Position numbers and translations under genes: made by a program. Below are positions 1-5,833 of a stretch of 21,465 nt of DNA, one piece after another. How positions within the stretch are numbered: the first letter of the stretch is position 1; the number at the start of each line of letters is the position of its first letter. Under the pieces are notes generated by a model. It made no database searches and was not told where the DNA came from. It saw only the letters and a program-made list of their open reading frames with translations. This DNA is from Butyricicoccus_A sp963601915 (GTDB lineage Bacteria; Bacillota; Clostridia; Oscillospirales; Butyricicoccaceae), in the NCBI GenBank assembly GCA_963601915.1, contig CAVCGL010000030.1, forward strand, positions 1 to 21,465, in the 5' to 3' direction.

Positions 1-5
1 CCTAA

Positions 6-22
6 ACAGTATACCATACTGT
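6..22. promoter_or_regulatory. 17-bp inverted repeat, possible operator
   Basis: ACAGTAT and ATACTGT form a perfect 7-bp inverted repeat with a 3-bp spacer at the left edge of the window. It may be an operator for a gene outside the window. No gene is visible nearby on either strand, so its role is unknown. Confidence 0.35.
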
Positions 23-44
23 CTAACAAATGGGGTGCAGTGCA

Positions 45-60
45 AAATGCCGGATTTTTT
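45..60 (+). repeat. 16-bp copy of the terminator 3' half found at 1395-1410
   Basis: The 16-mer ending in TGCCGGATTTTTT is identical to 1395-1410, the 3' half of the terminator closing the merR operon. Here the 5' arm (ATCCGGCA) is absent, so it cannot fold as a terminator. The two copies bracket the MerR/membrane-protein cassette. It may be a terminator remnant left by a past duplication or insertion. Confidence 0.5.
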
Positions 61-151
61 TGTGTTTACTGGAAGAATATATTGAAATAACGTCGCGAAA
101 TTTACAAGGCCTTTTGCAGATGAAAATAATCACTGCGTCCGAATTTGGGTC

Positions 152-182
152 TTGCTATCACGTACACGTGATGGTATATGCT
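152..182 (+). promoter_or_regulatory. MerR-type promoter with dyad operator
   Basis: A -35 TTGCTA (152-157) is followed by TATATG (175-180, 17-bp spacing) or TATGCT (177-182, 19-bp spacing). A perfect inverted repeat ATCACGT-AC-ACGTGAT (157-172) fills the spacer. A dyad inside a long 19-bp spacer is the classic MerR-family operator layout. Transcription would start near 187-190, just before the ribosome binding site of the MerR gene, so autoregulation is likely. Confidence 0.6.
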
Positions 183-210
183 CGATATACGGGGAAAGGT
201 AAAAGGCACG

Positions 211-618
211 ATGAAGAAGATCAGTGAAGTGTGCAAATTAACAGGCGTTACGCGACGAACGCTTCAATTCTATGATGAAGAAGGTTTATTACATACAAAT
301 CGTTCATCAGAAAACTATCGTTTATATGATAGGAATACGTTGGAAAATATTTGGCAAATACTCGTATACAAGGAGATGGGGTTTCGACTCAAGGAAATTA
401 AGGATATTCTGAAGGTATCCAAACAAAATAGAACTTGTTTTTTAAAGCAAAAAACCGAAGCGTTGCAAAATCAAATGACACAAATATCTGCACAAATTAG
501 ATTGATACAGCAGATTCAGGAAAAAGGCATGCCCTCTGCTCCGAATTATGATGTTGATGGAAGAACATATAAGGAACAAGTAACAAGATTACGCGGGGAC
601 AATGGGAAAGGAGACTGA
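211..618 (+). CDS. MerR family transcriptional regulator
   Basis: A 135-residue regulator with an N-terminal MerR winged-helix domain (about residues 1-70, KKISEVCKLTGVTRRTLQFY then a NYRLYD wing). A dimerising antiparallel coiled coil follows (about 75-115, rich in Q, K and L). The short C-terminal tail has one Cys (in the RTCFLKQ region) and no clear metal-binding cluster, so the inducer cannot be named. The start at 211 is preferred over an in-frame ATG at 178, which lies inside the promoter. GGGGAAAGG at 191-199 is the likely ribosome binding site, slightly far upstream. Its stop overlaps the ribosome binding region of the next gene, so the two are co-transcribed. The dyad at 157-172 suggests autoregulation. 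Family assignment is secure; the target is inference. Confidence 0.9.
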   Translation: MKKISEVCKLTGVTRRTLQFYDEEGLLHTNRSSENYRLYDRNTLENIWQILVYKEMGFRLKEIKDILKVSKQNRTCFLKQKTEALQNQMTQISAQIRLIQQIQEKGMPSAPNYDVDGRTYKEQVTRLRGDNGKGD

Positions 619-622
619 TTAC

Positions 623-1369
623 ATGAAAAAATGGACAAAGTGGCAAAAGCTGTTGGCAGTTGTCGGAGTTTTGGCGGTGATTGCAGGACTGTCAAAATTA
701 AATGCGTGGCAAAAGCAATGGAGGCAATTTCAACACAAATACACGTGGCCGGACAGTGCAATTGCAACGCAGATACCACAGCCAGAATCTCATTATGGGC
801 AGATTTCAATAGACAAAGAGGATTGTCTGAATGTTGAAATCTATAAAACAAAGGAAGATGCATATATTTCATATATCGCGGCATGCAAAGACAAAGGATT
901 TACGAAAGATTATTATGGAACAGAAGACTCTTATTCTGCAAGTAATGCAGCAGCGTATCATCTAGCCATTGATTATGATGGACAACATGAAACAATGACA
1001 ATCTATCTAACAGATCCGGAAGACGAAAAGCAGGCAAATGTTTCAGATAGTCAAGTAAATAGTGATACAAACAGTGCTGATGATGAGCAAAAAAATAACA
1101 GCACAGAAAACAGCTCCGTCACACCGGAATTTAAACAAATGATGGACAGTTATGAAGCCTTTTTTGATGAGTATATTGCATTTATGAAAAAATATGAAAA
1201 TTCTGATGATGTGTCAGGGTTGATGACAGATTACGCGGATTATATGAAAAAATATGCAGATTATATGGAAAAATTGAATGCAGTGGATACACAAAAGCTT
1301 TCTGCTGCGGACGATGCATATTATCTGGAAGTGCAGACGCGCATCATGAAAAAATTGTCAGAGATATAA
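623..1369 (+). CDS. Membrane-anchored extracellular protein of unknown function
   Basis: A 248-residue protein. A basic start (MKKWTKWQK) leads into one hydrophobic helix (about residues 10-25) with no lipobox Cys, so it is probably an N-terminal signal anchor with the rest outside the cell. A middle domain (about 45-140) is followed by a linker rich in Ser, Asn, Asp and Glu (about 140-175). The C-terminal helical part repeats aromatic/Lys motifs (EYIAFMKKYEN, DYADYMKKYADYMEKL). Such C-termini occur in uncharacterised Firmicutes lipoproteins and anchored proteins; I cannot assign a Pfam name with confidence. The start at 623 has GGAAAGGAG (605-613) nine bases upstream and beats an in-frame ATG at 602. 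It sits 4 nt after the MerR stop, so it is the likely regulated output of that regulator. Confidence 0.75.
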   Translation: MKKWTKWQKLLAVVGVLAVIAGLSKLNAWQKQWRQFQHKYTWPDSAIATQIPQPESHYGQISIDKEDCLNVEIYKTKEDAYISYIAACKDKGFTKDYYGTEDSYSASNAAAYHLAIDYDGQHETMTIYLTDPEDEKQANVSDSQVNSDTNSADDEQKNNSTENSSVTPEFKQMMDSYEAFFDEYIAFMKKYENSDDVSGLMTDYADYMKKYADYMEKLNAVDTQKLSAADDAYYLEVQTRIMKKLSEI

Positions 1370-1381
1370 TGCGTTTAATGT

Positions 1382-1410
1382 AAAAATCCGGCAGAAATGC
1401 CGGATTTTTT
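1382..1410. terminator. Bidirectional intrinsic terminator
   Basis: A perfect 12-bp stem (1382-1393 with 1398-1409) closes a GAAA loop. It has T-runs on both strands because the stem ends in A5/T5. It lies between two convergent genes (stops at 1369 and 1417), so it serves both the merR operon and the amidohydrolase. Confidence 0.9.
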
Positions 1411-1416
1411 CCTATA

Positions 1417-2607
1417 TTATTGCGCCAGCCAATTGAGTGCACACCAGGTGTGAAGCGCAGCACCTAATGGGAGAATATCCTCGTTAAATACAACTTTCTC
1501 ATTGTGCATGGGTTTGCCGTACAATGGATTTTCATCCGGTGCACCGGCGCCCAGCAATAGATAAGCACAGGGCAGCTCATAGGTGTATGAAGCAAAATCT
1601 TCTGAACCCATACCGCCTTCATCCAGACGATAGACTGCGTTTTGCCCGACGAGCTGCTGTGCAAGATCGCCCATTGCATTGACCAGATCTGGATCATTGA
1701 CGAGTGGAGGCGCGGAAGCAAGCTCTATCACTTCCGCACTGCCGCGAAATGCCTGGGCGGTACACTGGGCAATGGTCTCAATGCGCTGCATGATGCGCGT
1801 GGCAAGCTCTCGGTCAAAGGTGCGGATCGTGCCTTCCAATATGGCATCTTGAGGAATGATATTGGGTGCTTGCCCGCCCTGCATATGGCCAATTGTCACA
1901 ACAGCAGGCTGTTTGGCAGCGATTTCTCGACTGATTAGTTCTTGCAGAGATAGGTATACGTGAGCGGCAATGTTCAGTGGATCGACGCCGGTTTCCGGCA
2001 TGGCACCATGGCAGCCGACGCCGTGAATATGAATGCGAAATAGCGTGCAGCCTGCCATAAACGTTCCGCGTCCACACAGAACGAGACCGGACGGTGTGCC
2101 GGAATTCACGTGTAATGCCATGCCGACCTGTGGCTTGGGATGGTTTAATACACCGGCTGCCAGCATAGACTTTGCGCCGGTAAATCCTTCTTCGTCCGGC
2201 TGAAAGACCAACTTGACGGTACCGTTTAATTGTGCTTGATACTGCCGCAACAGTTTGGCAGCACCCAACAGCATGGCGGTATGCATGTCATGTCCGCAGG
2301 CGTGCATGGCGCCATTTTCAGACTTGAAATCCAAGTCGGTTTGTTCTTGGATGTTTAGCGCATCCATATCTGCGCGCAGCAGGATGCAGCGTCCAGTATC
2401 TTTGCCGGTAATCGTTGCGACAATACCGCTGTCACAGAGTTCCTGCGGTTCATATCCCAATTCGACAAGTCGCTTTATCACATATGATTTGGTGACAGGA
2501 AGATGGGTGCCGACTTCTGGGTGCTGATGAATGGTTCGGCGATCTGTGAGTATTTCTTGCTTGATTTCCTGTGCTGCGGCGAGTAATTCCTGAGCTGATA
2601 ATTGCAT
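1417..2607 (-). CDS. M20D family amidohydrolase (N-acyl-amino-acid/peptide hydrolase)
   Basis: A 396-residue cytoplasmic zinc/manganese-dependent hydrolase of the M20D group (hippurate hydrolase, N-acetyl-diaminopimelate deacetylase, IAA-amino-acid hydrolase relatives). In order: RRTIHQHPE near the N-terminus, RADMDAL (about residues 78-84), the metal-binding HACGHDMH (about 102-109), the catalytic-glutamate motif QPDEEG (usually QPAEEG), the dimerisation-domain segment HGVGCHGAMPETGVDP, and a C-terminal HNE. Length is normal and there is no signal peptide. The ATG at 2607 has a GAAAGGACGG ribosome binding site. It is a single gene, divergent from cas3 and convergent with the merR operon. Substrate cannot be decided from sequence. 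Confidence 0.92.
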   Translation of the reverse strand: MQLSAQELLAAAQEIKQEILTDRRTIHQHPEVGTHLPVTKSYVIKRLVELGYEPQELCDSGIVATITGKDTGRCILLRADMDALNIQEQTDLDFKSENGAMHACGHDMHTAMLLGAAKLLRQYQAQLNGTVKLVFQPDEEGFTGAKSMLAAGVLNHPKPQVGMALHVNSGTPSGLVLCGRGTFMAGCTLFRIHIHGVGCHGAMPETGVDPLNIAAHVYLSLQELISREIAAKQPAVVTIGHMQGGQAPNIIPQDAILEGTIRTFDRELATRIMQRIETIAQCTAQAFRGSAEVIELASAPPLVNDPDLVNAMGDLAQQLVGQNAVYRLDEGGMGSEDFASYTYELPCAYLLLGAGAPDENPLYGKPMHNEKVVFNEDILPLGAALHTWCALNWLAQ

Positions 2608-2645
2608 AAAATCCGTCCTTTCTTCTAAAAAATTCTTTACTTTCT

Positions 2646-2651
2646 ATTATA
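2646..2651 (-). promoter_or_regulatory. -10 element of the amidohydrolase gene
   Basis: A perfect TATAAT on the minus strand, 38 bp upstream of the ATG. No good -35 is visible in the T-rich sequence before it. Confidence 0.45.
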
Positions 2652-2692
2652 GCGGACAGAATAAAAAAAGAAAATAGATTGAGAAAGATATG

Positions 2693-2701
2693 TGCTATAA
2701 T
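2693..2701 (+). promoter_or_regulatory. Extended -10 promoter of cas3
   Basis: TGCTATAAT is a perfect extended -10. No -35 at proper spacing is evident (TTGAGA at 2679 is too close). Transcription would start about 15-17 nt before the cas3 ATG at 2724. This gives cas3 its own promoter, separate from the cas5 operon. Confidence 0.65.
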
Positions 2702-2723
2702 AAATGCAAAGGGAGGGATACCT

Positions 2724-4850
2724 ATGGAATATATTGCCCATTTGACAGAAGATAAACGTGTACAAAAATTGGTCGATCACTGCAAAAATACAGCGAAATT
2801 AGCTGGGAATTTTGCAAAAACATTTGATGAAGAAAACGTTGGATATCAGACCGGCTTGTTGCACGACGTTGGAAAATATTCGAAAGAGTTTCAAAATTAT
2901 ATTCGTGGAAATGGCAGCAGTCCGGATCATTCTACTGCAGGATGCCAAGAATGCAAGCAAAATATGTTTTCGGCTTTTTGCATTGCCGGTCATCATTCGG
3001 GACTGCCGGATTTGGGAAGCCCGGGAGATGCATCCAGTGAACCAACCTTATATGGACGCGTCAAAAAGAAAGTGAAAGAGTATCGAGCGTTTCAGAAAGA
3101 AATTTCTGTACCGTTGACAGTGTCAAAGATTCCGCCTAAACATGCCATGGGAAGGGTTGGATTTGATAACTGCTTTTTTACAAGGATGTTGTATTCCTGT
3201 TTGGTAGATGCGGATTTTCTGGATACAGAGGCGTTTATGAAACCGGAAACTCCGACAAGAGGTGCATTCGATACATTAGAAACGTTATGGGAAAGATTAC
3301 AGGAAAAAATAACGCAGTTTGATCCAACATCCAGTGAATTAAATCGTAAACGCTGTGATATTTTATCGCAATGTCAGGCCGCAGCGCAGTGGAAACCCGG
3401 CGTATTTACATTGACCGTACCAACAGGCGGCGGTAAAACCATTTCATCCATGGCCTTTGCGATGGAACATGCAAAAAAGTACGACAAACAGCGAATCATT
3501 TATGTCATTCCGTATACCAGCATTATCGAGCAGACGGCAGATGTTTTTCGTGAAATATTTGGTGCAGAAAATGTGTTGGAACATCATGCAAGCGTAAATT
3601 ATCAGGAATCTTTCAAACAGGAAGGCAACATAGACAAGATGCGATTGGCTGCGGAAAATTGGGACGCGCCGATTATCGTTACGACAAACGTTCAGTTTTT
3701 TGAATCGCTGTTTGCCAATCGTTCATCGAAATGCCGGAAATTACACAATATTGCAAACAGCGTTGTGATTTTTGATGAAGCACAAATGCTGCCGATTCCA
3801 TATTTGAAGCCATGCGTGCAGGCGATTGCAGAGTTGGCAGAAAACTATCGGGTGAGCGCAGTTTTATGTACAGCTACACAACCGGCGTTAGATGACTATT
3901 TCCCACCGGAAATTTCCGTCCGCGAAATGATTCCCCATGCGGCGGAACTATACGAATCATTTCGGCGTGTGACGATTCAAGTAGATGGCAAAACGGAGTT
4001 AGATGCGTTGGCACAGACATTGATGGAGCAGGAAGAGGTTTTGTGTATTGTCAATTCCAGAAGGAAAGCGCGAGACTTGTTTTCGCTATGCGAAGCGGAT
4101 GAGACCTATCATTTGTCTACACTGATGGCTCCAAAACATAGGCGTGCTGTTTTGCGGGAAGTAAAAAGACGCTTGAAAAAAGGCTTGCCATGCAGATTGA
4201 TGGCAACGACAGTTGTAGAGGCTGGTGTGGATGTGGACTTTCCGCGTGTTTATCGGGAACAGAGCGGACTGGACAGCGTTTTACAGGCTGCCGGCCGATG
4301 CAATCGAGAAGGAAAACGAAGCGCGGCAGAAAGCATAGTTCATATGTTTGCACTGCCGGGAGCATTGCCGACAATGATGCAGCAGGCAGCAGGGATGATG
4401 CGAGAGACGATCCGTGAAGCTGAAAAACGGCAGTTTGATATTGGATCGCCGGAGTCTGTTCGGTATTATTTTGATCAACTGCATATGCTGAAAGAAAATG
4501 AGCTGGACACCAAGCAGATCATGAAATATAGTGAGTGCATGGCATTCGCAGAAATTGCAAAGCGATTTAAACTGATTGAAAATGATACACGTTCTGTTTT
4601 TGTTCCGTTGGATGAAGAGGCGGGACGGATTGCGGAGCGACTGAAAGGCGGAGAATATTCCCGTGATTTGCTGCGAACAGCGGCACCGTACATCGTCAGC
4701 ATTTATCCGAACCATTTTGAAGCACTGGCGGGAGTCGGTGCACTGACTCAACTCAATGATGAGCTGGCAATACTGGAAGACATGTCAAAGTATCATGACA
4801 AGACGGGACTGGAGCTGGATGTAGAGAACGGAATTGGATTGTTTTGTTGA
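2724..4850 (+). CDS. cas3: CRISPR-associated nuclease-helicase Cas3 (type I-C)
   Basis: A 708-residue effector nuclease that unwinds and degrades DNA after Cascade forms an R-loop. The N-terminal HD domain has H47-D48 (LLHDVGK), DHS (68-70) and AGHH (89-91). The SF2 helicase core follows: TGGGKT Walker A (about 233-238), DEAQ box (about 350-353), CTATQP motif III, TTVVEAGVDVDFPRV, and motif VI QAAGRCNREG (about 521-530). A C-terminal domain completes a normal length. The start at 2724 follows GGGAGGG (2711-2717). An in-frame start at 2679 lies upstream of the -10 and is rejected. Its own promoter and the 323-bp gap before cas5 mean Cas3 can be expressed separately from Cascade. All motifs look intact. 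Confidence 0.97.
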   Translation: MEYIAHLTEDKRVQKLVDHCKNTAKLAGNFAKTFDEENVGYQTGLLHDVGKYSKEFQNYIRGNGSSPDHSTAGCQECKQNMFSAFCIAGHHSGLPDLGSPGDASSEPTLYGRVKKKVKEYRAFQKEISVPLTVSKIPPKHAMGRVGFDNCFFTRMLYSCLVDADFLDTEAFMKPETPTRGAFDTLETLWERLQEKITQFDPTSSELNRKRCDILSQCQAAAQWKPGVFTLTVPTGGGKTISSMAFAMEHAKKYDKQRIIYVIPYTSIIEQTADVFREIFGAENVLEHHASVNYQESFKQEGNIDKMRLAAENWDAPIIVTTNVQFFESLFANRSSKCRKLHNIANSVVIFDEAQMLPIPYLKPCVQAIAELAENYRVSAVLCTATQPALDDYFPPEISVREMIPHAAELYESFRRVTIQVDGKTELDALAQTLMEQEEVLCIVNSRRKARDLFSLCEADETYHLSTLMAPKHRRAVLREVKRRLKKGLPCRLMATTVVEAGVDVDFPRVYREQSGLDSVLQAAGRCNREGKRSAAESIVHMFALPGALPTMMQQAAGMMRETIREAEKRQFDIGSPESVRYYFDQLHMLKENELDTKQIMKYSECMAFAEIAKRFKLIENDTRSVFVPLDEEAGRIAERLKGGEYSRDLLRTAAPYIVSIYPNHFEALAGVGALTQLNDELAILEDMSKYHDKTGLELDVENGIGLFC

Positions 4851-4857
4851 ATAAAAA

Positions 4858-4891
4858 CCTAGAGGACAGCAGAATTCTGCTGTCCTCTAGG
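4858..4891 (-). terminator. 34-bp perfect palindrome with U-tract on the minus strand
   Basis: Two 17-nt arms centred on GAATTC are fully self-complementary. On the minus strand it is followed by TTTTTATTC, a good intrinsic terminator; on the plus strand no T-run follows. It therefore ends the minus-strand RNA rather than cas3. Confidence 0.8.
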
Positions 4892-4920
4892 TCTAGGGCG
4901 TATAAACTATCTAAACTTAT

Positions 4921-4945
4921 ATTTCAACCCACGCTTTTCAGCGAC
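4921..4945 (-). repeat. Degenerate CRISPR repeat of the regulatory RNA
   Basis: 25 nt against 33 in the array repeat. It keeps the first five bases GTCGC, a shortened stem CGCT/AGCG closing a GAAA tetraloop (array: CGCACCCC/GGGGTGCG with GCGA), and the 11-nt handle TGGGTTGAAAT (array: TGGATTGAAAT, one difference). Both loops are GNRA type. Loss is confined to the stem length, as expected for a repeat still read by Cas5c. Confidence 0.85.
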
Positions 4946-5006
4946 GATATTACTGTATCATATTTTGGAGTATAAAAGCAATAGATTAAAAAAATAAAAA
5001 TTAGAT

Positions 5007-5028
5007 TTCATAAGATTAGAAAGTTTAT
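5007..5028 (+). promoter_or_regulatory. Predicted Cascade target of the crRNA-like RNA (TTC PAM plus 19-nt match)
   Basis: TTC (5007-5009) is the known I-C PAM. It is followed by 5010-5028, ATAAGATTAGAAAGTTTAT, against pseudo-spacer ATAAGTTTAGATAGTTTAT. The two mismatches are at positions 6 and 12, which type I Cascades flip out and do not read. From position 20 there is no continued match. A full-length footprint (34 nt, to 5043) would reach the -35 of the cas5 promoter at 5041-5046. Confidence 0.85.
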
Positions 5029-5040
5029 TTTTAAAAATCA

Positions 5041-5078
5041 TTGACATCTTTATAGAGATATGTTATTTTAGTAACATA
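5041..5078 (+). promoter_or_regulatory. Promoter of the cas5-cas2 operon with dyad over the -10
   Basis: TTGACA (5041-5046), a 17-bp spacer and TATTTT (5064-5069) with an extended TGT in front: a strong promoter. A 7-bp inverted repeat TATGTTA-N6-TAACATA (5059-5078) overlaps the -10 and start site and could bind a protein repressor. The leader is about 100 nt. Confidence 0.8.
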
Positions 5079-5086
5079 AAGGAGGG

Positions 5087-5107
5087 ATGAGCGAGGATAA
5101 AAAATAA
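5087..5107 (+). other. Possible six-codon mini-ORF in the cas5 leader
   Basis: AAAGGAGGG (5078-5086) abuts ATG, then AGC GAG GAT AAA AAA TAA (MSEDKK). The Shine-Dalgarno match is very good but only 1 nt separates GGAGG from the ATG, so translation may be poor. It could be a leader peptide, a minimal toxin RNA of a CreTA pair, or chance. Confidence 0.25.
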
Positions 5108-5121
5108 TATCGTACAGACGA

Positions 5122-5147
5122 TCATTGACAAAATATTCTGTCAATGA
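5122..5147. promoter_or_regulatory. Inverted repeat in the cas5 5' leader
   Basis: TCATTGACA and TGTCAATGA pair as a 9-bp stem around AAATATTC, ending 9 nt before the cas5 ribosome binding site. A smaller ATCGT/ACGAT stem (5109-5122) precedes it. It could be an mRNA hairpin or a DNA operator. Confidence 0.5.
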
Positions 5148-5173
5148 ACTGATATAGAGAGGAGTTGATACTT

Positions 5174-5833
5174 ATGTCAATTCGAGTAGAAGTCTGGGGA
5201 AAATACGCTTGCTTTTCGCGGCCAGAGATGAAAGTAGAGCGAGTTTCCTATGACGTGATGACACCGTCGGCGGCGCGGGGGATTTTGGAAGCTGTGTACT
5301 GGCACCCTGGGCTGCGTTGGCACATTGATGCGATTTATGTGCGAAATCCGATTAAATTTACCAATATTCGTCGCAATGAAGTGAAATCTGTCATTACTTC
5401 GTCAAATGTGCGAACGGTTATGATGGGCGGCAAGAAAGATTTATTTCTGGATACACACGCAGAAATTCAGCAGCGTGCTGCTATGGTACTGCAAGATGTT
5501 CGATATATCATTGAAGCACATTTTACGTTAACAGACCACGCAGCTCCGGGTGACAATCACGGAAAGTTTCAGGATATTATGAAACGCAGATTGTCGCGCG
5601 GACAATGTTATCATAATCCATACTTCGGTTGTCGGGAATTTCCGGTTTCTTTTCGACAGTTTCAGGGCGAAATTCCACCGGTTGATGAAGCGTTACAGGG
5701 AGAAAAAGATCTGGGATGGATGCTGTACGATATGGATTACACAGATTTGGAAAACATTCAGCCGAAATTTTTCCGAGCAGTCATGACAGACGGAAAGATT
5801 GACACGCGGGAAAGCGAGGTGCATTTGGTGTGA
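5174..5833 (+). CDS. cas5c: Cas5c (Cas5d), crRNA-processing endoribonuclease of type I-C Cascade
   Basis: A 219-residue RAMP-fold protein that replaces Cas6 in I-C: it cuts the pre-crRNA at the base of the repeat hairpin, keeps the 11-nt 5' handle and becomes a Cascade subunit. Visible hallmarks are VEVWGKYACFSRPE at the N-terminus, MTPSAARGILEAVYWHP (about residues 29-45, with Tyr42 a candidate active-site Tyr by family comparison), and the C-terminal GQCYHNPYFGCREF motif. The ATG at 5174 has AGAGAGGAG nine bases upstream; an in-frame TTG at 5165 is less likely. It is the first gene of the Cascade/adaptation operon and overlaps cas8c by 4 nt. Length is normal. It should also process the minus-strand RNA at 4853-4951. 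Confidence 0.95.
   Translation: MSIRVEVWGKYACFSRPEMKVERVSYDVMTPSAARGILEAVYWHPGLRWHIDAIYVRNPIKFTNIRRNEVKSVITSSNVRTVMMGGKKDLFLDTHAEIQQRAAMVLQDVRYIIEAHFTLTDHAAPGDNHGKFQDIMKRRLSRGQCYHNPYFGCREFPVSFRQFQGEIPPVDEALQGEKDLGWMLYDMDYTDLENIQPKFFRAVMTDGKIDTRESEVHLV

Larger units (their letters stand above)
4853..4951 (-). ncRNA. crRNA-like regulatory RNA (CreR/CreA-type): pseudo-repeat, pseudo-spacer, terminator hairpin
   Basis: Read on the minus strand: start near 4950, a pseudo-repeat (4945-4921), a 29-nt pseudo-spacer (4920-4892), a perfect 34-bp palindrome (4891-4858) and a T5 tract (4857-4853). A possible -10 TATGAT lies at 4962-4957 with no convincing -35. The palindrome would both terminate transcription and supply the 3' hairpin that a repeat gives a normal I-C crRNA. 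The first 19 nt of the pseudo-spacer match 5010-5028 next to a TTC PAM at the cas5 operon promoter. Cas5c should process it to an 11-nt handle, and Cascade carrying it should repress the operon. Family knowledge: CreA antitoxin RNAs and CreR autoregulators in other CRISPR subtypes have this plan. Expression and function here are inference; the structure and target match are seen directly. Confidence 0.82.

Noticed and set aside
30..227. 65-residue open frame upstream of merR
   Set aside because: No ribosome binding site, no recognisable features, and it runs across the merR promoter and start.
546..884. Minus-strand open frame opposite the merR/membrane-protein pair
   Set aside because: Antisense shadow with no ribosome site; the plus-strand genes are clearly coding.
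4281..4751. 156-residue minus-strand open frame within cas3
   Set aside because: Shadow of a well-supported cas3 frame; no ribosome site and no family resemblance.
4858..4891. Palindrome as the terminator of cas3
   Set aside because: There is no T-run after it on the plus strand; the U-tract is only on the minus strand, so it ends the minus-strand RNA.
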